Shown here: piece by piece, positions 1-11,403 of the stretch
Layout of the letters: each line of letters starts with the position of its first letter
How positions within the stretch are numbered: position 1 is the stretch's first letter
Source of the DNA: Diphasiastrum complanatum
Lineage: Eukaryota > Streptophyta > Lycopodiopsida > Lycopodiales > Lycopodiaceae
DNA length: 64,000 bases
Direction: 5' to 3'
NCBI GenBank assembly: GCA_029204225.1
Contig: CM055092.1
Span: 22,097,669-22,161,668, forward strand
Translations under genes and position numbers: made by a program
Notes under the pieces: generated by a model
Told to the model about the DNA's origin: nothing
Databases searched by the model: none
Seen by the model: only the letters and a program-made list of their open reading frames with translations

Positions 1-16
1 TATAAACTATTTCTAA

Positions 17-800
17 CTATTTTACACATGTGGGAACATGCTCCACACACGTGAAATATATATACTCACAAACTTCTAAGCATAAAATCACCAAGATTGA
101 TTTTGACCATTTTTCACACCTTGATGTCCTCCTTGGCTTTTGACTTGAAGAAGGCTCTTCACCATCAACATCTAAAGTGTCATCAACATTGTCATCAACA
201 TCAAGAATGTTCGATCCAATAACCACATCACCACTTGAAGAAACCTTTGGAATATTTTCTTCATAAAAAATGACATCTTCTTCCAATGACCACTTTCGTA
301 GTTGAAGGGATATAAACTTTGTAAGCTTTGCTCACCTCACTATAACCAGCAAATATACCTTTCTTTGAAGATGGATCATCATTTTTCCTATCATCACACA
401 TTTAACTTGGTTAGCAACAACACAAGCATCAAGTTTGAAAATTTTACCTTGTCTCTTTCCTTTTGCAATCAATTCACTTTCCTTCTTGATCAAACAAGCA
501 TCACCATCAAACTCCACCTTGATACCCTTGTCAAGCATTTGACTCACACTAAGAAGATTCTTAGTGATAGATGGAATGAACAAACATCTTTCAAATTTAG
601 ATTCCTATTTGTAGATATAGAGATAGGAATTGTTTCCTTTTACTACACACTCACCATCATTGGCCATGTAGATCACTTCTTGTCACCTTCAAATGCCATC
701 AATGATGAATAATACTCCTTATGAAATGTCATATGTGATGTAGCTCCACTATCCATCCACCAAGGATCAATATCTCCATGATTTGCCAACAAGCATGATG
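17..800 (-). pseudogene. Copia protease joined to integrase C-terminus by a deletion
   Basis: At about 727-765 the minus strand encodes WWMDSGATSHM, the active-site block of a Copia aspartic protease. Further left, ITKNLLSVSQMLDKGIKVEF (332-583) is the usual protease-to-integrase segment. Near 360 the frame passes directly into GIFAGYSEVSKAYKVYIPST, normally found in the integrase C-terminal region, and then DVIFYEE with an acidic/serine linker to position 17. The HHCC and DDE integrase domains that should lie between are absent, so this is an internal deletion. Stops and frameshifts are present throughout. Confidence 0.7.
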
Positions 801-853
801 ACATGATAAAACATCATTTGAAAGTTGTTTATTAACACCACCTTCATCAAGAG

Positions 854-1561
854 TTAGATTGGTTTGCTTCTCACCTTGATCTCTTTTCTTCTTGAAGCAA
901 TCACTAGCAAAATGTCCTTTGATTTCACAATAGAAACATTTGAGCTTCGATCTATCTTTCTTCTTGCCAACAAAAGTAGAAGGCTGACCTTGATGTTTCC
1001 CTTTTGACCATTTCTTTTGCCCTTGCCCTTGAACTTGCCTTTTGAGAACATAGCTTCCTCCTCTCCAACTTGAGATGCAGAAGATGATATTGCTCTTGCT
1101 TGGAGTCTAAACTCTTCAGCCACCAAGACCTCTTGCAAGTCCTCCATACTTGGCAATGTCTTTTGAATAGCAAAACTTTGCACCAAGTTAGGATGATCAT
1201 CCAATAAGCCATTAAGAACAACTTGAACAAGCTCCACATCCTTAATGCTTCCATCAATACATGCTAATTCATCATTGAAAGCTTTAACATTCAAAACAAA
1301 AGCATGAGCAATTTCATACTTCTTTTAAAGACTTCGAAAAAATTTCCTCCTGAGGTTTAGAACCCTAGATGTAGACTTGGACTCATAAACCTTATACCTC
1401 AATTTTTCTTTAGGTGCCAAAGGTCTCTCCTCCACACGTACAACAATATCCATCAACTCATTCATCTCTAGCAAAGACTCCATCCTCACCTTCCAAGTTG
1501 ATTTGTTGTTGAGGTAAGCCTATCATTGCTTTCCGACATGAAGCCACTTGAGGTTGCCATG
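854..1561 (-). pseudogene. Copia gag remnant (UBN2-type gag plus CCHC zinc knuckle)
   Basis: The likely start is the ATG at 1561 (MATSSGFMSESNDRL), followed after a frameshift near 1510 by a Copia gag N-terminus. A second frame carries VVLNGLLDDHPNLVQSFAIQ and LPSMEDLQEVLVAEE, typical of UBN2/retrotransposon gag domains. A third frame near 890-940 encodes the zinc knuckle CFYCEIKGHFASDC. At least two frameshifts separate these blocks, so the gene is dead. Gag would form the cytoplasmic virus-like particle of the retrotransposon. The start is chosen from position and similarity to the other Copia gag starts in this window. Confidence 0.8.
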
Positions 1562-3094
1562 TTGCAACGATTGACCTTCTTCTTTGAACCTATTCCAATG
1601 CACTTAGCACTCTCTTGAAAATCAACAAATTAGGACAAGAGGAAATCACAAAGATTTGAAAACAATCTAGCCTATCCTTTTCTCTCTTCTAGCAAATCCT
1701 ACCACGTAGAGTTGTTAATATCTTGATCACACTTGATCGAATCACAATATAATGAACTTTTGCTAGCTCCTAAGATTGAATCACACTCTTGAAAAGTCCT
1801 TCAACTTTAAAATCAAGAGATCCTATTTAGGGCTTTCTCAAAAATGCAAAATATTGAATCAAGCAAAAGCTATATGCAAAAGCTAAAAATTTGATACATC
1901 TACTAATAGAATGCAACATCCACAATCATGAACAATTTTTGTCTCATGGCTCAAAACTGTAAAAAGGATTAAGAGACAGGAAATTGTCGGTTGAATCAGA
2001 AATCAAGCAAAGATTGAAGCTGAAAATTTTTCTGGAGGGTTGCTTGGCGTTTGTGATTGGTTTGAATCCAATCGAACACCGTTTGAAGAGCGGTTTGGAG
2101 CAGAAGATTGCCTGCTGTAGGGCGACCTCAGCCAGATAGGAGCTGTAAGTGAAAGCTCAGGGAAAGCCTGAGTAAAGCCCAATATATCCTTCTCTTCAAA
2201 GTTGCTAGGGTTTCAAAGTGCAAAATCTGAGATATCTCCTTGTAAAAGGCCGTTTTCAGAGCTGTAAGTTGTTGAGAATGGGCGCCCTGGTAGTGCGATT
2301 CAGCAGTAAGGAGGCCGCGACTGGCCGTGGAGAAAGAAAGCAGCCAGATCGATCCACAGGGAGCAGTAATAGCCTGTGAAGAGAGAGGAAAATCCATCTC
2401 TGAGAGAGAAGAGGAGGAGAGGTCGCAGGACCTCTCGCGCGCCCAGTTCAGTTAGTCAGTTAGCGACCCAAAGTGCTTGGTGCTTCAAAGGCCCTTGATC
2501 AACGCACAAAAGCGTGGAAAGCCGTCCAATCTTGAATCACAAAGATCGACGATGGTTATTACACGATAGGTGGGTCGTTGGATCTAAAGGATCCGTTGGA
2601 TTGATGTGAAAAAACCTTAAGGAGTCTGAAGTGCAAAGTGCATTGCAACTTCATTACAAATCTTCAAACTGAAAAAATTGTTGGGTCCCAAGTTTTTGAA
2701 GGGTGATGTTTCTTCACACTGAAGAAACAGTTCAAAAACCCAAATTGCCCTTATTTTCACCTCCTTTAGCCTATTTGGCCAAACGAAAGGCTATAGCCTC
2801 CAAACGAAGGGCACCCTGACTGTACCTGCAAGTACGGTACACCAAAACAGAGTGATTGTTGTGGAGAAAGTGTTCGAAGCGCACCAGAAGTGATTTTACC
2901 ATGCCACTGGGCAGGAAGCTGGGAGTTGGTGACAAGAAGCATTTCGAAAAACGACGCCAGTTTGGCTTTCAATTTGGCAAAAGAGTGGCGGGTGGCCTGG
3001 TAAGCCAAAAATTGCAGGTCATTATTATTTATTTCTGACATCACGGTTGGCTCTAGCATACACTTTATAGCCTACAGGTGAAGTTTCAAGCAGT
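1562..3094. other. No gene recognised between two Copia relics
   Basis: This stretch probably holds 5' leader or LTR debris of the two neighbouring Copia elements, but I could not find a repeated LTR pair or a clean tRNA-Met primer site. Around 2100-2600 base composition is richer in G+C than its surroundings. The ORFs on both strands are short and unlike any family I know. It contains one small hairpin, listed separately. Confidence 0.4.
2692..2739. repeat. Short inverted repeat (hairpin)
   Basis: GTTTTTGAA at 2692-2700 and TGTTTCTTC at 2707-2715 pair with GAAGAAACA at 2721-2729 and TTCAAAAAC at 2731-2739 around a 5-nt loop. The two stem blocks are separated by an asymmetric internal loop. 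No TSD or longer TIR was seen, so its origin is unknown. Confidence 0.6.
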
Positions 3095-3895
3095 TTGGAG
3101 ATGGCAAACATCAATGAGGCAATTTTGGGCAATGCAAGCAAACTTGATGGGGCTTCTAACTACAACATCTGGAAATTCAAAATGAAGAGCATTTTGATGG
3201 AGAAAGAGTTGTGGGAAATCGTGGCAGGTATCGAAGTCCGGCCAAATACCACTCCAGGTGACATAAGGGCCTTTGATAAAAAGGCGCAGAGAGCATTGTC
3301 CTTGATCAATCTTTCAGTGAAAGACCATGTGATCACTCATATAAGTGATGCCACGACGGGAGCTTGGGAAGCTCTTAGAATGCAATTTCAAACTTGCAAT
3401 CTAGCTTGGGCCATGTTCTTGAGGTCGAGATTGAACGCAGTAAGGATGGAAGAAAGTGAATCCGTGGGATCTTTCTTCACCAGGATAAAGGAGCTGAGAG
3501 ATCAACTTGTGGCGATTGGAGAACCAATCAGGAATATTGAATTGGTACATACCACAATGAGCGGTGTCTCAAAAGGGCTACAAATGTTTGTGAGTGGCAT
3601 TGCTTCAAGGGAGAGGTTGCCTACTTTTGAAGACTTCCACAGAATCATGTTGCAAGAAGAACAGCGTCGCGAAGTGGTGAAGTCAAGGCAAACCCCACAG
3701 GAGGATCAAGCCTTGCTTGCTAAAGGCAAGCAGAAAGGATGAAAAAGGATCCCAAAGAAATCCAAGAATGATGATGACGAGGGAGAGTCGTCATCAAAAG
3801 AGAAAAAGAAGAAGAAAGGCAAATGTTACTATTGCCACAAACCGGCTCATTGGGCACGCGAGTGTTATAAGAAGAAAACGGACATAAAGGCGGGA
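3095..3895 (+). pseudogene. Copia gag with CCHC knuckle
   Basis: The ATG at 3095 opens a 215-codon frame containing a DUF4219/UBN2-type gag: LDGASNYNIWKFKMKSIL near the N-terminus, ITHISDATTGAWEALRMQF in the middle, and LPTFEDFHRIMLQEEQRR toward the end. It stops at TGA 3740. The same product clearly continued, because the zinc knuckle CYYCHKPAHWARECYKKK lies downstream at about 3828-3880 with a lysine-rich linker. The gene is therefore interrupted by one premature stop or shift. The start is preferred because the gag fold begins a few codons later (ANINEAILGNASKLDGASNY). Confidence 0.85.
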
Positions 3896-3898
3896 AAA

Positions 3899-4345
3899 GT
3901 GACTCAACAAGGAAACATTGCCGAAGATGATGGAGAAGATGACGAGGCAAGTGTCTTCTCATCGGCATTGGCATCCCAAGTCGATGATGGTGCCAGATGG
4001 TTCATAGATTCAGGCACCACAAGGCATATGACCGGGAAACGTGATTGGTTTGAAGAATTCTCACCAATCCATGATGGGGATAAGGTCACTCAAGCCAATG
4101 GAGAGGAATGCCAGATACAGGGTGTGGGCAATGTACATGTGCAGTTTCCTGATGGCAAAATCAAAAACATCCCTAATGTACTTTATGTTCCAAGACTCAA
4201 AAAGAATTTGTTTTTTGTTGGTGTAATGGCAAATCAACATCTTAGAGTTGAATTTGTCAAGGATGGATGCCTTATGAAGGATATGAACATATTGTACATT
4301 GTTCTACGTTATTACAAGTTGCTGATATATTTACGAAAGCTTTAA
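3899..4345 (+). pseudogene. Copia protease fused to C-terminal RNase H remnant
   Basis: The frame carries WFIDSGTTRHMTG, a retropepsin D-S-G active site in Copia context, then IQGVGNVHVQFPDGKIKN and VPRLKKNLFFVGVMANQ, the usual region between protease and the pre-integrase domain. Near 4275 the sequence switches to a different segment. Reading 4290-4380 in mixed frames gives the terminal RNase H words QVADIFTKALS and FETFRTKLGL. This is an internal deletion of about 3 kb compared with a full-length Copia pol. The deletion junction, rather than nonsense mutations, is the main lesion. Confidence 0.75.
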
Positions 4346-4478
4346 GTAAAGAAAAGTTTGAGACCTTTAGAACAAAACTTGGCTTAGATCTGGTTATGTA
4401 AAAAGCCTTTACTTGTAATACTATCATGGAGGTATGTTCCATGAGTAAACTAAAAAAAAAAAAAAAAACGTTGATCAT

Positions 4479-4760
4479 TGAGGGAGAGAGTTAAAATAAC
4501 AATGATCGACTTATACAGTGCTTTCTTATTTCGACGACACCACGTGTGCTTAGTTCTAGAGTCATCGGGCCATCTTTCTTTTACGAGCCCTTTGAGTGCT
4601 TTCAAGCAACTTATCTTTGTACTTACTATTAGTTGAATATACAGTTTGAGGTGAGTAATTCTGTGTTCTTGTTGCACTTGACGTTGTGTTGTGGTGATTG
4701 ATCCGGTCGGGTGTTTAAATTGTGTTTTCTTAACTCTCAAATTCTCTCATCCTAAGATCT
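4479..4760 (+). other. Polypurine tract and probable Copia 3' LTR
   Basis: TTGAGGGAGAGAG at 4479-4490 matches the plant Copia polypurine tract that precedes a 3' LTR. The LTR should begin with TG at about 4489-4491, but here reads GTTAAAATAAC, so the terminal dinucleotide seems mutated. The right boundary is not fixed by a partner LTR; CTCTCA near 4745-4750 is a plausible end. Confidence 0.4.
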
Positions 4761-5490
4761 AATCAGTCACATCAACAAGTGCAAAAAAAAAAATGGCAAC
4801 CAAATGTCTAAGGTCTAAAAGAAGTTTACTGCATCTTTATCTCTCTATCTCACAAGATTATATGGTTATGATGTTCTTTTCAAAATTTATGATTCTAGGT
4901 TCAAATGATGATCTTCCAAAATGGATTCCAAGCTATGATATGGAAACCATGATCAAGATATTCATGGGTCATGGTCCTTAAAATCTGATCATTCACATTC
5001 ACTCAAATCACAGTTTGTGATTCCTCCTCACAATACGACCTCAATCTTTGCTCGTTAAAAAATAAAACTTCCAAATCTTATGCTCAAATCACTTATCTAT
5101 TCAAGATTTTTGAAGATATCTAATTTCTTTTGTTTTCTCTCTAGGTCTTAAAACATTTTTGGATTCAACTCGACAACTCATTAACAAGAGTTTTTTCTTA
5201 ATGAAGAAAGGAATCCAATATGTGATCAGCAAGAAGGTGGATTTGGTGTTTGAATCTAGTAGACGTAACGGCTTTCTTCTTCACAAAGTATCCTAAATAA
5301 ATCTAAGAAATGCACCAATGGTTTTTTCTACAACACATCCCAAAATAGATTTGATAGATCCATTAATAGACAAATCTTCAAAACCATCACAAAATAGATC
5401 TAATAGAAGTACTAGTGGTCAGATGTACCAATAATAAAATATTTCATCTATTTACTCAAACGAAATGAGGCAACATCATTTTTTTCTGAT
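4761..5490. other. No gene recognised
   Basis: AT-rich sequence with short unrelated ORFs and an A-run at 4782-4793. I see no domain, repeat pair or RNA gene here. Confidence 0.5.
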
Positions 5491-5945
5491 TCATGCCATC
5501 AATGACAAGGCCAATATACTTTTGCGGACATTCCAAACATTTCTTTCAATGTTTGGCCAGCTTTTGTCTTTCAATTGTTTGTTCATCTCTGTGCACTTGA
5601 AGCGATTTGTAGCATCCACTAAAAATACAATAAAAGTATTCACTATAAATATAGTGATATCATAACATTGATGATTTTTTAGATCAAAGTCCCAAAACAA
5701 ATGACATCACATTAAGTATTGAAATTAATTAATTTTTACCTTTCTCATCATTGGTCTTTGCAAGCTGTGTGGCATATTTCAACAACTCACAAGTAGAAAA
5801 TATTGTCATACGTGATTTCTTGGGATCTTTACCAAAACATCTCTTTTCCAAATCATGAGAAAATATGAATTCGTAGCTAAGTGCCAATCATATGGCACCA
5901 TAGTGTTTGAAAGAAATTCCTTGTGGGATTCTACAATTTGATGTA
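5491..5945 (-). pseudogene. Unidentified gene fragment with a possible intron
   Basis: On the minus strand two blocks look like exons. Block one (about 5935 down to 5740) reads through HDLEKRCFGKDPKKSRMT and STCELLKYATQLAKTNDEKG and ends at a possible donor (GGTAAAA). Block two (about 5625 down to 5491) reads DATNRFKCTEMNKQLKDK, WPNIERNVWNVRKSILALS and ends in a stop at 5491. The intervening AT-rich segment has AG dinucleotides suitable as acceptor. Upstream of the first block the frame has a stop. I do not recognise the protein; it could be a captured or decayed host gene fragment or part of a transposon. The exon model is an inference. Confidence 0.3.
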
Positions 5946-6445
<500 letters not shown>

Positions 6446-6705
6446 GCAACCCTTCCATTATGGAAACAAGAAAAATATTTTCGCTCTAACATGCATAAGG
6501 GCCAGTCTTTATAAAAAAAATCATGAGCCTTCGCACAAGCTATTTCACTTCAGAGTGGTGAGGAGTGCTAATTGTTTTGTAAAAGTTTTGAAGCGCAGTA
6601 AAAACAATATTCCTCAAAGTTTAAGGTAACAATGTTCAAAAAGAAAAATCGATGACAAATTAGAAATGATTTTGTAAAATATTTGAAATTAAGAAGTTCA
6701 GGTTT

Positions 6706-7194
6706 TGTAAAGACCACTAGGGACAATTCCCTAAGATGAGGATAAGAAAACACAAGAGAGACTGTGGAGCAAAATCACCCAACCAATCCTAGATCCCTCC
6801 AGGAAAATCCTCCTAGATCTAGGCCCCAAGCCATGCCAATGTGACAGCGAGAGGAGAAGAGCTCATCAGGTAACCTAACCAAGTCGTCAACGGAATAATC
6901 ACTACCTCAATATATAGAGAGTAGGATCCTGTGCATGAGCACATGCAATCCCCATGCAGGTCAACTATAAATAGGTCACAACTCTTCATGCATACCTCCT
7001 GCCTATATCAGTCACACGTACATGCACTACTCCATATGTCTCAATTAGAGTGTATGGGTCCTCTCAAGGTCATTAGTCACCAACAGGCTTTGATGTAGAA
7101 TAAAATCTAGGCGTGACCAATAATCTCGAATATTGGAGGGCCGGTCTACCATATTAGGACTATTCCAGGTCCTTAACCGAATATGGCCATAACA
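6706..7194 (-). repeat. 3' LTR of the chromodomain-tail element
   Basis: Plus-strand sequence begins TGTAAAGACCACTAGG and ends GGCCATAACA, giving TG...CA ends on either strand. It matches 11404-11886 nearly throughout, with small indels. Adjacent inner sequence is the polypyrimidine complement of the PPT. Confidence 0.9.
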
Positions 7195-7207
7195 TTCTTC
7201 CTCCCTT
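7195..7207 (-). other. Polypurine tract
   Basis: TTCTTCCTCCCTT on the plus strand, i.e. AAGGGAGGAAGAA immediately before the TG of the 3' LTR on the minus strand. It primes plus-strand DNA synthesis in LTR retrotransposons. Confidence 0.85.
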
Positions 7208-7209
7208 AA

Positions 7210-7452
7210 ACAGGTTCTGTCCTTAGAACGGGAAAAATAAAACATGAAACTATTCCTTAAGCTTTTAAATCTTACCCATGAACATTTATTCTTAGTCTGA
7301 TCTTTCCATCTGAATAAGTACTCAGAGATGCAACAATTCTTTAATTGCTTGCCTCTACTCATAAATACTAATTCAAATTCCAAAAGATACACTAAGCTAT
7401 AAATCTTCCAAATGGGTTGATCTACTCCAAAACAAAAGTTCATCACCTTCAT
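7210..7452 (-). pseudogene. Chromodomain-like C-terminus of a Ty3/gypsy integrase
   Basis: An open minus-strand frame runs from 7452 through the PPT into the LTR. Residues 45-65 read YLFRWKDQTKNKCSWVRFKSL, matching the chromodomain pattern Y-L-V-K-W-K-G-x6-T-W-E-x4-L. The residues just before it (MSRGKQLKNCCISE) resemble the usual connecting stretch. The frame ends beside the PPT, as the integrase tail does in chromoviruses. In that clade the domain directs integration toward marked chromatin. Nothing upstream supplies an integrase catalytic core, so this is a relic or a tail kept for another reason. Confidence 0.5.
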
Positions 7453-10400
7453 GTAATCCTAATTACATGAACCACTGGGTGAATTAACTTTTTTATTTCA
7501 GATATCAAATCCAAAAGCTAAAAGAAATTCCATTTCAAATTCTTGTAGTAAATAAGGCTTCTTGGTACAAATATTCTTAGAATATCCAAATATTCTAAAA
7601 TATCACAATTTAGTCATCTAAAATCTCTAGGAGATCCATCAAGTCTCAGACAATCATAACTCAAACCAGAGTACTGTAGTTACTCTAATGAGTTAACAGC
7701 CCCATTTCTAGCATCACATGCAAGAAATCAACATCTATTTGTATCTTAATAGATTTATCTGTCTCCTACAAACTAGAGATATAGAGTGAACTTTGTACAC
7801 TTATAGACTACAATATAAAAGATAAGCAAATTCCTCATAAGTATGCAAATACTTAATGAAAATGCCTGTGAGATCCACACAATCTCAAGTATGCACTAAA
7901 GGAATTTAGAGTTCAAATAACAGATCTAAATCCTTGACTCATCCAATTGATCAAGAATTACTCATTATCTTAAGAATTACACATTTCCATATAATCTTCA
8001 AATGATCTTTAAGTATCAGTTTATGATCCGTCAATCATAAACATTTAGAATCTTATGACTCGTCAATCATAGTTTCAGGATTCTAAAATCATACTTAATC
8101 ATTGGAAAATACTGGAGTATATGTACAACATACAACTCAGGAAATTTAAGAATCATTCTGAAATCTTTTCCACAAGGAAAATTTCTGGATTTCAAAAATA
8201 TTCTTTAAAACCAATTCTTAACCAAATTATGAGTTGCAAATTTAACAATCAAACAAGTAATTAAAAACTATTATAACATTCATCTTTAAAAGTATAAACT
8301 TTATACAATCTCTTAGAACACACCATTAGGATCCGGTATCCAATTGAGGAATACAATCACTAATGAATCAAGTCTATTTCCCAATTGAGAAATACTCATC
8401 CAAGAAATCAGTATCCTATGCACATAATTTCCTAATGAATCCAAATGACTCATAAATTATGTGGCAATACACTCAAAACAAACAGTTTTCGGTGAATTCT
8501 CTTCACATTATCCGTTTTACCAATTAACTTCCACAAGAGTAAATCAACTACTCAAGTTAATTACTCATGATTTAGAAATCTTAAATGCCTAGGTGCAGAT
8601 CTTATTTATACTAGTATACCACCACATTTAGGTCCATATCCAAATCACTTTTAAGTTAACCAATAGATTTATCGGAACAGATCTGTTAACTCTGCAAGTG
8701 ATTGTGAATCACAATACTTAATCATATGACTATGTTCATCAACTAGGTTAAGTGCACCAGATAACCTTAGTAACCAGGAATACATAGTAGATCCACACAA
8801 GATTAATCATGCACATATGAAAATAATCTCACTATGTTCAGATTAAAGCTTTATTCCACTGATCCAATCCATAACTAAATGGTACTTGGTAGCCAATCAG
8901 TGAACCTAATTTAACCTTTACCACTACTTTCCATATTCATAAATATCTCATAGCTCAAAAATTCCCATAATTATTCTAGTTCCAGATTATACAAAATAAT
9001 CACTAGAGATTTCCTCTATTCACACATGATAGTTCTACCAATGCACACAAACTGGATTCCACAAAAGAAATCTACACAACTGGTTATCCCATGAAAGTCT
9101 GATTCCTATCATTTTCTTCTCCCCCTTTTAAAAGAAATTTCACAATTTCGATTAAAAAGTTCCCAGGAGACAACGTATAAGATATCAAAGATTTAAAAAA
9201 GTCAATAATGAGTATCCAATGCTATTACAAACTGGACTTTTTCCTTAAAATCATAAAATATCTTATCTCGAGTGATAAAAACATTACTCTCAATAATCAA
9301 CTATCTAATAGAGATAATAATTTGGGTCCAGGAATTCTAAATTCCACTTAATTAATTGAAAACATCAATTGCTCCTGAGTTATATTCACAAACTGAAATA
9401 GAAGCATGAATTCATATAACTTAAATAGTCCTTCAGAATCTAGTTCTACACTGGAAATAATTATATGAATCTCAATCCAATTGTCTCGTATATAAGAAAT
9501 TTCTAAAAAGTAGAGGTTTAAAATTAAAAGAGAAATAACTTTTAAGGGTTTTCGATTTGGAATTTATGAGATACCATTGAGGGATCCGGATCTATATCTC
9601 ATAACCTCTCCAAATACCCTAAATAGGCTTTACCAATGGTTTTAAACTATTATATTTACAAATAATGTAAATACTAACCATTGGTCTACAGATCATTCTC
9701 ACACAAAAATTTCCTCTTTGAAATCACTGATGTCCCATACCATCAATTTTCTCTCCAAGAAAGTCCTTTGCTTTTAGATCTGATCAACAGAAAATCAGAA
9801 AGATTATCTGTCCATCCTATACCTAATATAGGATCTGATCTTCAAAAAAGATCTTTACCCACATTTTCTGATAATCCAGAGATCTCATAACTTCATCTGG
9901 ATTTCCAATACCAGATATGCACATATCTATTCCACGTACTGGAGTACCCCCAAATTGTTCCAAATGAATTGCAATAATCCATTAACAAAATTGTGATTTA
10001 ATACGAATCTGCACATGGTTTTACCGTTACATAAACCAACCCCTATGGTTAGTACTATCATCCCAAATTCCTAGCATCTAAGAGTTACAACTCTTAGGAA
10101 TAAGATACTTTGAACCAAGTGTCATTCTCGTTCCATGTTAGTACCTTCAAGCATTTTAGCAAGACTCACGACTATCAACAATGGATAATCGATTTTCGAA
10201 TGTAAATAGTCTACAGACAGCTGCGCTCCAGCTTCAAATTCATCCTACGCATCAAACACACAAACATGTATTACAGGACTACACTCTCATGGGAACCAAA
10301 TGAAGGATGCACGAATAGATTATGCTAGAGATCTGTCATCCAGACGCATCTCCACTATTCCATCCTCATGACTTACAGGGATTTGAATGCATCCAGCTGC

Positions 10401-11390
10401 GCCCAGCCCCGGCCTTCAATCCAACGAATTCTGCTAACACTCCATTACAAATGCTTCTACACCTACAACACAGCAGGGGAGCGCGCTACTAGCAAAATCC
10501 AAAATGAAGAGAACGATATCTCAGGCCACGGGCTTCCTGTCCAACGCTCAGAATCAGTTTCCTAAGGTTCCATGACAAGGCGACTCAATGCTGACTCTAT
10601 GCCATTCCCTCAGAAGATACAGCTTCAAGGTATTTACTCCCTGAATAAATACTTCTTACAATAATTATGAGGACTCAAGAGAGTGATTCCAGTTCAAGAA
10701 ACAACTCATACAAGATTGGGGTTGGAATAACTGGGTTACTCCCTCAACGACCCTCACCACAAAAGGTGTGTAGCCATTTGTGGGAGAAGGATTTTTTTCA
10801 GAACTGATCTAGCATGCATCCTCAGTCTTTATCTACTGCTTTTTAAAAAAAACTTACAATATCTCTTGAATGTTTGTTTCAGATTGCATGAAATCCAAGA
10901 GGAATAGTCTAAAAAACCATAAATCCTCACATGCAATCCATAAACTCAAGATTTCCAACAACAGTCAATTTATTCTTCAAAATAAATTGATTCCTCACCA
11001 ATCTATCACAAACATTCTGCTACTAATCTGAATCTAAATTGTTCAAACATTCTGGATTCATGTAAATTTTCCAAACCATAAAAAACAGATTTAGACAAAG
11101 AAGTGAATCTACTCATACAGATCATTCTACTTCAAACGAAAACTTTCTCAAGGCTTTAGAAACCATAAGAATGAATTCACACGATTCCACCACATCTCTG
11201 ATAAATCAAACAAGGAGAAGAGCACTCTACCACCAAGTTTGAAAAGCATGCTCAACAAGAACTGATGAATCCAACTCCAATTTTTCTTGAAAAAACAACA
11301 CTCCAACCGTGATATGAACCCAAGTGCGTTCCAATTCCGATTTGATGTAGAACTTCTCTCCATTCCATCCAAAAACTGCATCTTAGTCGG
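7453..11390. other. Non-coding interior of the LTR element
   Basis: About 3.9 kb of AT-rich sequence with stops in every frame; the longest frames are under 80 codons and show no retroviral motif. I found no tandem structure or nested LTR pair in it. Confidence 0.6.
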
Positions 11391-11402
11391 GCTCTGATAC
11401 CA
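11391..11402 (-). other. Primer-binding site, tRNA-iMet type
   Basis: Plus-strand GCTCTGATACCA is the complement of TGGTATCAGAGC, which pairs with the 3' end of plant initiator tRNA-Met. It lies one base from the inner end of the right LTR, proving this LTR is the 5' one. Confidence 0.95.
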
Positions 11403-11403
11403 A

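Larger units (their letters stand above)
1..1561 (-). mobile_element. Ty1/copia relic, internally deleted (gag, protease, integrase C-terminus)
   Basis: Reading leftwards on the minus strand, the segment gives a Copia gag start, a CCHC zinc knuckle, an aspartic protease and then, directly, the C-terminal part of integrase. The pre-integrase domain, the integrase core, reverse transcriptase and RNase H are missing between about 360 and the left edge or lie outside the window. Several frameshifts and stops break the frame. No LTR, primer-binding site or polypurine tract could be delimited, so the element's ends are unknown and the coordinates cover only recognisable coding matter. The order of domains is that of the Copia superfamily (protease before integrase before RT). 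Confidence 0.8.
3095..4760 (+). mobile_element. Ty1/copia deletion derivative: gag-protease fused to RNase H tail and 3' LTR
   Basis: A plus-strand Copia element retains gag, the CCHC knuckle and protease, then jumps near 4275 to the last codons of RNase H, followed by a purine-rich tract (4479-4490) and LTR-like sequence. Integrase, reverse transcriptase and most of RNase H are missing. The upstream sequence (about 3065-3085) vaguely resembles a decayed primer-binding site, but no matching 5' LTR was seen. The right limit of the 3' LTR is a guess. Confidence 0.75.

Noticed and set aside
302-712. 136-codon plus-strand ORF
   Set aside because: It is antisense to the Copia protease region on the minus strand.
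4782-4795. Poly(A) run as evidence for a retrocopy
   Set aside because: Short, with no coding sequence upstream that lacks introns and no target duplication.
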